A stretch of DNA of 64,000 bases from Novosphingobium flavum (lineage in GTDB: Bacteria > Pseudomonadota > Alphaproteobacteria > Sphingomonadales > Sphingomonadaceae). The stretch lies in the NCBI RefSeq assembly GCF_014230315.1, contig NZ_JACLAW010000008.1, positions 62,001 to 126,000 on the forward strand. The letters are read 5' to 3'. The position numbers and the translations under genes were made by a program. Below, in pieces: positions 8,295 to 17,092 of the stretch (within the stretch, counting starts at the first letter, position 1; every line of letters begins with the position of its first letter). The notes under the pieces are model-generated. The model saw only the letters and a program-made list of their open reading frames with translations. It was not told the origin of the DNA and searched no databases.

Positions 8295-10280
8295 ATGCCG
8301 TCCGCCCCTGCCTTGACCCTGCCGAAGCCCGGCTTGCCGGGGCCGGTCCGCGCGGTGCTGGCGCTGCTTCCGCCCGGGGGGCTGCTGCACTCGGTCAAGA
8401 CCGTGGCGGCGGGCCTGCTGGCCCTGTGGATCGCCTTGTGGGTCGGCCTGCCGATGCCGTTCTGGGCGATGACCACGGCTTTCATCATCACCAATCCGCT
8501 GGCCGGGGCGACCCGCTCGCGCGCGGTCTATCGCCTTGGCGGGACGGTGATCGGGGGCGCGGTCGCGGTCCTGCTCGTGCCGATGCTGGTCGACTGGCCG
8601 GAACTGCTCAGCCTCGCCCTCGCGCTGTGGCTGGGCGGGGCGCTTGCCGTCTCGCTGCTGGACCGCTCGCCGCGCTCCTATGTGCTGATGCTGGCGGGCT
8701 ATACCTCGACCCTGATCGCCTTTCCGGCGGTCGACCGGCCGGAGGCGATCTTCGACCTTGCCACCGCCCGCGTCACCGAGATCGTCCTTGGGATTACCTG
8801 CAGCACGCTGGTCCACAGCCTGTTCTGGCCGCGTTCGGTGGCGAGCGCGCTGGGGCCGCGGCTGCGGGGCTGGCTGGCCGACGCCCGCGCCTGGCAGGCC
8901 GATATCGGGCGGGGCGCCGATCCGGCCGCGCTGACCCGAGACCGGCGCCGCCTTGCCGTGGATGCGATCGAATGCGCCCAGCTTGCGCTTCATGTTCCCT
9001 ATGACACCTCGCGCTGGCGCGAGGTTACCGGCGTGCTGCAGGCCTTGCTGCGGCGGATGCTCTTGCTGCTCCCGGTGCTTTCGGGCCTGGCCGACCGCCG
9101 GATGGCGCTGCGCGGGGCGAGCGGAGCTTGGGCGGGCCTGCTCGAGGAAAGCGCGCGCCTGCGCGAGGATCAGGCTGGCGCGCTGCTGGCCGAATGCGAA
9201 GGGCTGCTACGGGCGCTGGAACATCCCGCTGCCAGCCCCCCGATCGCGCTGGATGAGCCGCGCGGGGCGATTGCCTTTCATGCCGATCCCGGCACGGCCT
9301 TGCTCAGCGGGCTTTCGGTCACGGTCGCGACGCTGATCGGCTGCGCCTTGTGGATCGGCACCGGCTGGGTTGATGGCGGCACGGCGGTGGCGATGACCGG
9401 GGTGTTCTGCTGCCTGTTCGCCGCGCTGGATAACCCGGTGCCTTCGATCCTGCGTTTCGGCGTGGCGCTGATGTGCGGGATTCCGCTCTCGGGCTTTTAC
9501 CTGTTCGCGGTTCTGCCCGGGGTTGACGGGTTCGTGCCGCTGGCGCTCCTGCTTTCGTTTCCCCTGCTGGTCATCGGCGTTTTGCTGGTCCATCCGCGCT
9601 GGGGCGCGCTGGGGCAGGCCATGATTATCGGCACCTGCAGCGGGCTGGCGATCCAGGAGAGTTTCTCCGCCGACTTCGCCCATTTCCTCAACGGCAATCT
9701 CGCGCAGGTCGTGGCGATCGCGCTGGCCGCCGGGACCACCGCCGCGATGCGCACGATCGGGCAGGACATGGCCGTGGCGCGGCTGGTTCGCCGGATGCGG
9801 CGCGAGGTGGCCGAACTGGCCGCGCGAGGCCCGCGCGCCGGGGCCAGCCCCTTCGCCGTGCTTGGCCGGGCCACCGACCGGCTGGTGCAGGTGACCCAGC
9901 GCCTTGGCAGCCTGCCGCTGGCCGGTGATGCGCCCGAGGGTGAGGCCGGGCTGAAGGAAGTGCGCGTGGTGATGAACGTGGCCATGATCCAGGCCCTGCG
10001 CGCCACGGCCGCGCCGGTGCTGGACGCGGCGCTGGAACAGGTTCTGGCCGGGATCGCCGGGCACTATTCGGAGCTTCGGGCGGACCCCGCGCGGGAGGCG
10101 GAACTGCTGCGCGCCATCGATGTCGCGCTGGCCCTGACGCTCGACCTTGCCCCGCCGCGGGCCACCGGCATTGCCGGCCTGAACGAGGTTCCGCCGGAGC
10201 AGGGGCGGCCCGGCCTGGTCGCCCTGCGCCGCAACCTGTTTCCGGCCGCTCCGGCCTTTGCCCCGGGAGACCCGGCATGA
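8295..10280 (+). CDS. FUSC/AaeB-like inner-membrane exporter protein
   Basis: 661-aa membrane protein with two blocks of transmembrane helices (about residues 45-165 and 345-490) separated by a soluble region, the FUSC/AaeB layout. Members work with a HlyD adaptor to expel aromatic carboxylic acids or other toxic compounds. First gene of a four-gene efflux operon. The start is uncertain: ATG 8295 is chosen, but a TTG at 8244 in frame is possible and neither has a clear ribosome site. The stop overlaps the next start as ATGA. Confidence 0.88.
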   Translation: MPSAPALTLPKPGLPGPVRAVLALLPPGGLLHSVKTVAAGLLALWIALWVGLPMPFWAMTTAFIITNPLAGATRSRAVYRLGGTVIGGAVAVLLVPMLVDWPELLSLALALWLGGALAVSLLDRSPRSYVLMLAGYTSTLIAFPAVDRPEAIFDLATARVTEIVLGITCSTLVHSLFWPRSVASALGPRLRGWLADARAWQADIGRGADPAALTRDRRRLAVDAIECAQLALHVPYDTSRWREVTGVLQALLRRMLLLLPVLSGLADRRMALRGASGAWAGLLEESARLREDQAGALLAECEGLLRALEHPAASPPIALDEPRGAIAFHADPGTALLSGLSVTVATLIGCALWIGTGWVDGGTAVAMTGVFCCLFAALDNPVPSILRFGVALMCGIPLSGFYLFAVLPGVDGFVPLALLLSFPLLVIGVLLVHPRWGALGQAMIIGTCSGLAIQESFSADFAHFLNGNLAQVVAIALAAGTTAAMRTIGQDMAVARLVRRMRREVAELAARGPRAGASPFAVLGRATDRLVQVTQRLGSLPLAGDAPEGEAGLKEVRVVMNVAMIQALRATAAPVLDAALEQVLAGIAGHYSELRADPAREAELLRAIDVALALTLDLAPPRATGIAGLNEVPPEQGRPGLVALRRNLFPAAPAFAPGDPA

Positions 10281-10498
10281 TCGCGGAATATGCCATCGGC
10301 GGGGTCTATGTCGCCGCCGCCCCGGTCGAGGCCTGCATGGCCCTGATCGTCACCCTGCTGCTCCACCGCCTGCTGGTGGCCGGCCGGGTCTATCGCTGGG
10401 TCTGGCATCCGATGCTGTTCGACACGGCCCTGTTCATCCTTGCCTGGGCGGTGCTTGCCGCCGCCCTGCCTGCACTCTTGCCCGGAACCGCCGCATGA
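10277..10498 (+). CDS. DUF1656 small membrane protein (AaeX-like)
   Basis: 73-aa protein with two hydrophobic helices (about 8-28 and 46-68), matching the DUF1656/AaeX family that accompanies FUSC-type exporters. Function unknown, presumably a small subunit or assembly factor in the inner membrane. Both ends overlap neighbours by 4 bases (ATGA), so it is translated together with the FUSC and HlyD genes. Confidence 0.85.
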   Translation: MIAEYAIGGVYVAAAPVEACMALIVTLLLHRLLVAGRVYRWVWHPMLFDTALFILAWAVLAAALPALLPGTAA

Positions 10499-11466
10499 CC
10501 ATTCTTCGTTCTCCCGCTGCCCGCACCACCTTGCGCGTCGGCCTGACCGTGATGGTGGTGATCGTCGCCGTGGTGGCGGCGCGGGCGTTGGTCGCGCGCT
10601 ATCAGGCCGATCCGTGGACCCGCGACGGGCGGGTGCGTGCCGATATCGTGCAGGTCGCGCCGGACGTGGGCGGCACGGTGACCGCGATCTACGTCACGCA
10701 CGACCAGAAGGTGCGCAAGGGCGATCCGCTGTTCCAGATCGATCCCTCGCGTTACGACATCGCCGTGGCCCAGGCCGAAAGCCAGCTGCAACTGGCCGAG
10801 GCCGATGCCGCCAAGGCGCGGGCCGAGATCGCCCGCATCGGCGTTTCGCTCGCTGAGGCGCGGCGCGAGGCTGCCCGCAACAATGGACTGGGCGACCTGG
10901 TTGCGGGCGAGGTGACCGAGCAGAGCGAGGCCAAGGTGGGCGAGGGCGGCGCGGCGCTGGCTTCCGCGCAGTCGGCGCTGGCGGCGACGGCGGCGCGGAT
11001 CGGCGCGGCCCGCAACGAACTGGCGCTGGCCCGGCTCAACCGCGCGCGCACCCGCGTTCTGGCGCCCGAGGACGGCGAAATGTCCGACGTGGGCCTGAGG
11101 GTGGGGGACTATGTCACCCCCGGCGCTGCCGTGCTGGGCCTGATCGACACGGCGAGCCTTCGGGTCGAGGGCTATTTCGAGGAAACCAAGCTGCCGCGCA
11201 TCCACCCCGGCCAGCGCGCCACGATCCGCCTGATGGGCGAGGACAAGGAACTGACCGGCCGTGTCGTCTCGGTTGCCGGGGCGATCGAGGATCACGACCG
11301 GTCGGCCGCCTCGAAGCTGATCCCGGCGATCAACCCGACTTTCTCGTGGGTGCGCTTGCCCCAGCGCATTCCGGTGCGGATCCAGCTTGACCGCGCCCCG
11401 GCGGACATTGCCCTGATTGCCGGGCGCACGGCCTCGGTCACCCTCGCGCAGGATGGCCGGCCATGA
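10495..11466 (+). CDS. HlyD-family periplasmic adaptor subunit
   Basis: 323-aa membrane fusion protein: one N-terminal anchor helix (about 12-33), a lipoyl/barrel-sandwich half (VAPDVGGTVTAIYV), an alpha-hairpin rich in Ala/Glu/Arg (about 85-180), the second lipoyl half (RVLAPEDGEMSD) and a beta-barrel. It links the inner-membrane exporter to the outer-membrane channel. Starts within the DUF1656 stop and ends in the start of the outer-membrane gene. Confidence 0.93.
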   Translation: MTILRSPAARTTLRVGLTVMVVIVAVVAARALVARYQADPWTRDGRVRADIVQVAPDVGGTVTAIYVTHDQKVRKGDPLFQIDPSRYDIAVAQAESQLQLAEADAAKARAEIARIGVSLAEARREAARNNGLGDLVAGEVTEQSEAKVGEGGAALASAQSALAATAARIGAARNELALARLNRARTRVLAPEDGEMSDVGLRVGDYVTPGAAVLGLIDTASLRVEGYFEETKLPRIHPGQRATIRLMGEDKELTGRVVSVAGAIEDHDRSAASKLIPAINPTFSWVRLPQRIPVRIQLDRAPADIALIAGRTASVTLAQDGRP

Positions 11467-12875
11467 CCATTCGCATCGTCCGCGCGCCGTTGGTCCTCGT
11501 CCTTCTTGCCGGTCTTGGCGGCTGCACGATGGGGCCTGACTATCACCTGCCGCAAGGCGCGGCGGCCAATCTTCCCGCTGCCCGCGCCGCGCTGGCCGAT
11601 GAGCATGGCCTGACCGTGCCTGACGACCTGCCGCCGCGCTGGTGGCACCTTTATGACGATCCCGTGCTTGACCGGCTCGAGGAACAGGCTCTGGCCGGAA
11701 GCACCGACCTGCGGGTGGCGGCGGCGAACCTGGCCCGCGCGCGGGCGGTGAGTCAGGCGGCAGAAGGCCAGAAGGAACCTGACCTGACCGTCGATGCGGC
11801 GGCGGAGCGGGCACGGCTTTCGGCGGAAAGTTTCCTGCTCGAGGAGCCGCTGCCGGCTTTCAATCTTGGCACCGGGCAGGTCGAGCTGAGCTATCAGGCA
11901 GACCTGTTCGGGCGGGTGAAACGCTCGGTCGAGGCGGCCCATGCCGACGAGGAGGCGCGCCGGGCGCTGGTTGACGCGGTCAAGGTAACCCTCGCCGGAG
12001 AAGTGGCGCGGGCCTATCTCGAGGTCTGCGGCGGGCAGGAAACGGCGGCCGTGGCCGGCGAGGCGTTGCAGGTGCAGGAGCATCTGGCCGATGCGGCGGG
12101 GCGCATGGCTGCCGCCGGGCGCGGGACGGCGCTTGACATCACCGCCGCCGGGGCCCGGGTGGCCGAGGCGCGCGCCGCCCTGCCGCCGGCGCGGGCCAGG
12201 GCCAAGGCCGGACTCTACCGGCTCGCCTTTCTGCTCGGCCGGGCCCCGGCGGACTATCCGCGCGAGGCGGAGGCCTGCGTGGCAGTGCCCGAACTCGTCC
12301 GGCCGTTGCCGGTGGGCGACGGCGCGGCCCTGATTGCGCGCCGGCCAGACCTGCGCGCGGCGGAGCGCGAGCTGGCCGCCGCAACCGCGCGGATCGGCGT
12401 GGCGACGGCCGATCTCTACCCCCGCATCGGCTTCGGCATTGCCGGTGGATCGAGCGGGCTTCTGGCCGACCTCGGCACCGCCCCGGCGAACTTCTGGTCG
12501 ATCGGCTCGCTGATCCACTGGTCCTTTCCCGGCGCCGGGGCGCGGGCGAAGGTCCGGGCTGCCAATGCCGATGCCGACGGCGCACTTGCCCGGTTCGACG
12601 GGGCCGTGCTTGGCGCGCTGCGGGAGGCGCAGACCACGCTCAGCAAGTACGGCGAGGATCACGACCGGGCCGAGAACCTGCGCCTTGCTGCCGAGGCGGC
12701 GGACAAGGGCGCGGCGCAGATGGCCAGGCTCCATGCGGCGGGCAAGGCCGCAGCCCAGAGCGATCTTGGTGGAAAGGCGGCGGCGATCGCGGCCCGGAGC
12801 CGTGCGCTGGACGCGCGCGAGGCCGTGGTGGGCGACCAGATCGCGCTGTTCATGGCGCTTGGCGGCGGATGGTAA
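11463..12875 (+). CDS. NodT-family outer-membrane efflux lipoprotein
   Basis: 470-aa TolC-like outer-membrane channel of the NodT family. It has a signal sequence with lipobox ending at Cys21 (GLGGC), the family opening TMGPDYHLP, and two long helical repeats including RRPDLRAAERELAAATARIGVA. It completes a tripartite efflux pump with the three preceding genes. ATGA overlap with the HlyD gene shows a single operon from 8295 to 12875. Confidence 0.93.
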   Translation: MTIRIVRAPLVLVLLAGLGGCTMGPDYHLPQGAAANLPAARAALADEHGLTVPDDLPPRWWHLYDDPVLDRLEEQALAGSTDLRVAAANLARARAVSQAAEGQKEPDLTVDAAAERARLSAESFLLEEPLPAFNLGTGQVELSYQADLFGRVKRSVEAAHADEEARRALVDAVKVTLAGEVARAYLEVCGGQETAAVAGEALQVQEHLADAAGRMAAAGRGTALDITAAGARVAEARAALPPARARAKAGLYRLAFLLGRAPADYPREAEACVAVPELVRPLPVGDGAALIARRPDLRAAERELAAATARIGVATADLYPRIGFGIAGGSSGLLADLGTAPANFWSIGSLIHWSFPGAGARAKVRAANADADGALARFDGAVLGALREAQTTLSKYGEDHDRAENLRLAAEAADKGAAQMARLHAAGKAAAQSDLGGKAAAIAARSRALDAREAVVGDQIALFMALGGGW

Positions 12876-12879
12876 TGGA

Positions 12880-12894
12880 TGTTGCGGCGCAACA
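12880..12894. promoter_or_regulatory. Perfect 15-base palindrome upstream of the patatin gene
   Basis: TGTTGCGGCGCAACA, two 7-base arms around one central base, directly after the efflux operon and 63 bases before the patatin start. A TTGACA follows at 12902-12907. The palindrome has the form of a dimeric repressor site; TTGC...GCAA sites of this kind are known near polyhydroxyalkanoate-related genes, but the cognate regulator here is unknown. Confidence 0.45.
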
Positions 12895-12956
12895 AATGCG
12901 GTTGACAGGAATAGCCGGCGTGGCACCAAGGAACGGCATGATGAAACGCGAGCCGC

Positions 12957-14177
12957 ATGCCCTTCTGGGCTTCGCCTGAGATGGTGCGCTGGCAGGCCCC
13001 GGCGGCGCAGCCGAGCAGCAATGGAACCGACTTTGCCAGCGTGGCCCTGCTCCTGCAGGGCGGCGGCGCGCTGGGGGCCTATCAGGCCGGGGTTTACGAG
13101 GCGCTGTGCGAGCGCGGCATCGTGCCGAGCTGGGTGGCCGGGATCTCGATCGGAGCGATCAACAGCGCGATCATCGCCGGAAATGCGCCAAAGGACCGGG
13201 TGGCAAAGCTCAGGGCCTTCTGGGAAGGCGTGAGCGGCGGCAGCGTGCAATGGGGGCAGTGGTTGCCGTTCCTTGCAGAGGACCCGGTGGCGCGGGGCGT
13301 GATCAACCGCATGGCGGCCGGGAACACGCTGCTTAGCGGGGTGCCCGGATTCTTTAACCCGCGCTTCCCGCCGCCGACCCTGTCGGCAAACGGGTCAGTC
13401 GAGGCGACCAGCTGGTATGATACGGCGCCGCTGCGTCAGACGCTGGAAAGTCTGGTCGACTTCGACCGGATCAATGCCGGGGAGACCCGCTTCAGCGTGG
13501 GCGCGGTCAATATCCGCAGCGGCAACTTCACCTATTTCGACAATGCCGCGCAAGCCATTGGGCCGGAGCACATCATGGCCTCGGGCGCCTTGCCGCCGGG
13601 CTTTCCCCCGGTGGAGATCGCGGGCGAATATTACTGGGATGGCGGCCTTGTTTCCAACACGCCGCTCGACTGGGTGCTGTCGGCCCCGTCAAGGCTCGAT
13701 ACGCTGGTCCTGCAGGTCGACCTGTGGTCGGCGCGAGGGCACTTGCCGTCGGACCTGTCGAGCGTGGCGACGCGGGCCAAGGAGATCCAGTATTCGAGCC
13801 GGACCCGCGCCGCGACCGACCAATTGCGCGAGCGGCGCAAGCTGCAAGGCGCCTTTCGCGCCCTGTTCGCGCAGTTGCCTGCCGACCTGACCGAAACGCC
13901 CGAGGCCAAGCTCTTGATCGATGTGTGCAGCCCGGCGCGCTATTCGATTGCCCAGCTGATCTACCATTCGCCGACCTATGAGGGCGAATCCAAGGACTAC
14001 GAATTCTCGCGCCAGACCATGGCAGACCATTGGCGCAAGGGCTACCAGCAGGCGCACCACACGCTCGACCAGCCCGCCGTGCTGCGCTTGCCGGACGATC
14101 CCACCGGGCTTGCGGTGCACGATTACACCAGCCCGCCCGACGAGCCGGTGATGCCCGCCAAGTCGCCGGCCGATTGA
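12957..14177 (+). CDS. Patatin-like phospholipase with DUF3734-type tail
   Basis: 406-aa patatin-fold lipid acyl hydrolase. Oxyanion loop GGGALG (35-40), nucleophile elbow GISIG (Ser64) and the catalytic Asp in DGG (228-230) are intact, so a Ser-Asp dyad enzyme. The C-terminal third (STRAATDQLRERR onward) matches the DUF3734 extension found on a bacterial subgroup of patatins. No signal peptide. An alternative start lies at ATG 12981. The gene ends at a strong bidirectional terminator. Confidence 0.92.
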   Translation: MPFWASPEMVRWQAPAAQPSSNGTDFASVALLLQGGGALGAYQAGVYEALCERGIVPSWVAGISIGAINSAIIAGNAPKDRVAKLRAFWEGVSGGSVQWGQWLPFLAEDPVARGVINRMAAGNTLLSGVPGFFNPRFPPPTLSANGSVEATSWYDTAPLRQTLESLVDFDRINAGETRFSVGAVNIRSGNFTYFDNAAQAIGPEHIMASGALPPGFPPVEIAGEYYWDGGLVSNTPLDWVLSAPSRLDTLVLQVDLWSARGHLPSDLSSVATRAKEIQYSSRTRAATDQLRERRKLQGAFRALFAQLPADLTETPEAKLLIDVCSPARYSIAQLIYHSPTYEGESKDYEFSRQTMADHWRKGYQQAHHTLDQPAVLRLPDDPTGLAVHDYTSPPDEPVMPAKSPAD

Positions 14178-14194
14178 TGCCGCCCACCGCATGA

Positions 14195-14224
14195 AAAAGG
14201 GCGGGAGTTGCCTCCCGCCCTTTT
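14195..14224. terminator. Bidirectional intrinsic terminator
   Basis: 13-bp perfect stem AAAAGGGCGGGAG / CTCCCGCCCTTTT with a TTGC loop, between the convergent patatin and dienelactone hydrolase genes; T-runs on both strands let it serve both. Confidence 0.9.
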
Positions 14225-14246
14225 CGTGATTTGCCGGGACCGCCGG

Positions 14247-15140
14247 TTAGCCGAGCTTGCGCTTGAACAGGTCCATCGTCCGGCTCCAGGCGAGGTCGGC
14301 CGCGGCCTTGTTGAAGCGCGGGGTGGTGTCGTTGTTGAAGCCGTGCTCGGCGTTCTCGTAGAAATAGACGTGGTAAGTCTTGCCGGCCTTCTTCAGGGCT
14401 TCTTCGTAGGGCGGCCAGTTCTTGTTGGTGTTGGTGTCGTTGCCGCCGAAGTTGGCGAGCAGCTCGGCCTGCATCTGGGGCACCAGTTCGAGCGGCGGCG
14501 GGCCGCCGTAGAACGGGGCGGCGGCCTTGACCTGCGGGATCCGCACGGCGAGCTGGTTGGCGATGCCGCCGCCGAAGCAGAAGCCGGTTGTGCCAAGCGT
14601 GCCGTTGCTGCCGGGCATGGTCAGCGCATAGTTGGCCGCGGCGACGAAATCCTCGCTGATCTTGGGGCGATCGAGCTTGGTGAAGAGTTCGCGGGCCTTG
14701 TCCTCGTCGCCCGGGTAGCCGCCGAGCGGGGTCAGGGCATCGGGGGCGAGGGCGATATAGCCGCTGACGCCGAGGCGCCGGGCGATATCCTCGATATGCG
14801 GGTTCAGGCCCCGGTTCTCGTGCGCGACGATGATCACCGGAAGCTTCTTCGCCTTGGGCTTGGCCGGGCGGACGAGGTAGCCCTTGATCATGCCGTTGCC
14901 CTTGGGGGAGGGAATCTCGACCCACGAGACGACGATGCGCGGGTCCTCGGGCTTGATCACCTGGCCGCGGGCAAAATCGGGGCTCAGCGCGGTGAGCAGG
15001 CTGGTCGCCGCGGCGGTGGAGCCGGTGTAGACCGCCGCCTGGGCGAGGAAGCCGCGACGGTCGATCGCGCCGTGAACATAGTCGTGGAACAGGTCGAGCA
15101 CTTCGCGCGAATAGTTGCTCGCTTCGGAATCCTGGCTCAT
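14247..15140 (-). CDS. Dienelactone hydrolase-family protein with Tat signal
   Basis: 297-aa alpha/beta-hydrolase of the dienelactone hydrolase (carboxymethylenebutenolidase) family. The nucleophile is Cys in GFCFGGG, with the acidic/His partners in NFGGNDTN and NAEHGFNN. The first 60 residues contain RRGFLAQAA followed by an Ala/Thr-rich hydrophobic stretch, a twin-arginine export signal, so it should act folded in the periplasm, unlike the cytoplasmic chlorocatechol enzymes. The physiological substrate is not evident. Start at ATG 15140; the open frame upstream belongs to the shadow of the GGDEF gene. Confidence 0.9.
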   Translation of the reverse strand: MSQDSEASNYSREVLDLFHDYVHGAIDRRGFLAQAAVYTGSTAAATSLLTALSPDFARGQVIKPEDPRIVVSWVEIPSPKGNGMIKGYLVRPAKPKAKKLPVIIVAHENRGLNPHIEDIARRLGVSGYIALAPDALTPLGGYPGDEDKARELFTKLDRPKISEDFVAAANYALTMPGSNGTLGTTGFCFGGGIANQLAVRIPQVKAAAPFYGGPPPLELVPQMQAELLANFGGNDTNTNKNWPPYEEALKKAGKTYHVYFYENAEHGFNNDTTPRFNKAAADLAWSRTMDLFKRKLG

Positions 15141-15265
15141 TTCTTCATCCCCAGCCCCGGTCTGCCCGATGCAGGCCGATTGGGGCAGGAGAATAGCGCG
15201 GCGCGCGGCGGGTGAAAGCGAAAGACTGTCGCAGGCCTGATACGAATTGCGCGCGGGAAGGCGGC

Positions 15266-16927
15266 TCAGGCCGCGATGGACCGGCCCCGCGCGAGCAGGG
15301 CGGGAATGTCGGCCGGGGGGACCGGCCGGCTGAACAGGTAGCCTTGCAACGTGGTGCAGCCGAAGGCGCGCAGGGCCTCGACCTGCCCGCTTTCCTCGAC
15401 CCCCTCGGCGGTGGTCTCCATCTTGAGCGCGGTGGCCAGATCGGTGATCGCGCGGACCACGGCCCCGGCCTCGTCCTCGCGCAGCAGTTCGATGATGAAG
15501 GAGCGGTCGATCTTGATCTTGTCGAACGGGAACTTGCGCAGGAAACTGAGCGAGGAGAACCCGGTGCCGAAATCGTCGAGCGCGATCCGCACGCCGAGCG
15601 CCTTGAGGCCGAGCAGGATATCGCGGATCGAGTCGCTCGATTCGAGCAGCAGGCTCTCGGTGATCTCGATTTCCAGCCGGTTCGGGTCGAGCCCGGAGGC
15701 GGCGAGGGTCTGGGCGACCTGACCCACCAGGCCCGGGCTGGAAAACTGCACGGTCGAGAAGTTGACCGCGACGCGGATGTCCTCCGGCCAGGTCGCGGCA
15801 TGGCGGCAGGCCTCGCGCAGCACCCATTCCCCGATCGGGATGATCAAGCCGGTTTCCTCGGCCACGGGAATGAACTCGGCCGGGAGCACTTGCCCGCGGC
15901 GGGGATGATTCCAGCGCAGCAGCGCCTCGAAGGCCGAGAAGCAATTGCGTGACAGGTCGAAAAGCGGCTGGAAGTGGAGGGCGAACTCGCCGTCTGCGAG
16001 GGCATCGTGCAGGTCCAGTTCCATCGAGCGGCGGGCGCGGATCTCACGGTCGAGATCGCGGGTGAAGCGGCGGAAACGGCTGCGTCCGGCGGTCTTGGCG
16101 GCATAGAGCGCGAGGTCGGACTGCCTGATCAGGGCCTCGGCGCTCATCGTGTCGTGCGGGGCGACGGCTATTCCGGCGCTGATCCCGGTTCTGAGGAGGT
16201 GCCCGTCGATCATGAACGGCTCGCCGAAGCGCGCGATCAGGGTGGCTGCCAGCTGCTCGGCCTCGCGCGCGGCGTGGGGGGCGACGACCAGCACGCAGAA
16301 CTCGTCGCCGCCGGTGCGGGCGATGAAGCGGCCGGGGGCCAGCTCGCTTAGCCGCCGGGCGACCAGCTGGAGCAGGTCGTCGCCGGCCTGGTGCCCGAGC
16401 GTGTCGTTGATGTGCTTGAAGTTGTCGAGATCGAGGCACATTGCCGCCAGCGTGCCGCCTTCGGCGATGAGCCGCGCGATCGCCCCGTCCAGTTCCTCGC
16501 GCAGCCGGCTGCGGTTGGGCAGGTCGGTCAGGGCGTCGTGGTAGGCCATGTGGCGGATGTCCCGCTCGCGGCTGGCGATGGCTTCCGACATCGCGTTGAA
16601 GCTGGCCGTGAGCGAGCCGATCTCGTCTTGCGTGGTGACGGGGATAGAGGAGGTCTCGCCGCGCGCGAGGGCCTCGGCCGCCGCTTCCAGCGCGCCGATC
16701 GGGCTGACGATGCGGCGGCCCAGCCGCCTGCTGGCCGCGATGACGAGGGCCAGCCCAGCCAAGTCCGCGATGACCACGGCGACGCGCAGCGGGGTGGAGC
16801 CGGCCATTGTGCCTTCAAGCGCAAGATCCGCGACCTGCAGGCAGGCGGCGGTGAACAGCATGACCAGCCCGAAGGTGGTGCAGGAGAATGCGGTGATGCG
16901 GGACTGGAGCGAGCCGAACCGGATCAT
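15266..16927 (-). CDS. HAMP-GGDEF-EAL cyclic-di-GMP signalling protein
   Basis: 553-aa inner-membrane protein: two transmembrane segments (about 12-35 and 46-66), a HAMP linker (66-118), a GGDEF domain with intact TGGDEF (205-210) and an EAL domain beginning FEALLRW (E334) with EITES, LDDFGTGFSSL and KIDRSF all kept. No RxxD inhibitory site is present just before GGDEF. It could therefore both make and break c-di-GMP; which activity dominates cannot be told. The short periplasmic loop carries no sensor domain. Confidence 0.94.
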   Translation of the reverse strand: MIRFGSLQSRITAFSCTTFGLVMLFTAACLQVADLALEGTMAGSTPLRVAVVIADLAGLALVIAASRRLGRRIVSPIGALEAAAEALARGETSSIPVTTQDEIGSLTASFNAMSEAIASRERDIRHMAYHDALTDLPNRSRLREELDGAIARLIAEGGTLAAMCLDLDNFKHINDTLGHQAGDDLLQLVARRLSELAPGRFIARTGGDEFCVLVVAPHAAREAEQLAATLIARFGEPFMIDGHLLRTGISAGIAVAPHDTMSAEALIRQSDLALYAAKTAGRSRFRRFTRDLDREIRARRSMELDLHDALADGEFALHFQPLFDLSRNCFSAFEALLRWNHPRRGQVLPAEFIPVAEETGLIIPIGEWVLREACRHAATWPEDIRVAVNFSTVQFSSPGLVGQVAQTLAASGLDPNRLEIEITESLLLESSDSIRDILLGLKALGVRIALDDFGTGFSSLSFLRKFPFDKIKIDRSFIIELLREDEAGAVVRAITDLATALKMETTAEGVEESGQVEALRAFGCTTLQGYLFSRPVPPADIPALLARGRSIAA

Positions 16928-17092
16928 CGCTGCCGCCCCCTCAATCGCCGTGGTTCATCGGCGCGGGCAGGGGGCGCTGAGCCGATGCAGGCCCGGTTCC
17001 GGTGCGGACGAGGCATTCGGCCGCGATTGGTCCGGGCAGGATTCGATCGTGAAACATCCCCATGGCTGCAGGGATAGCGCGGCAGGGTAAAT

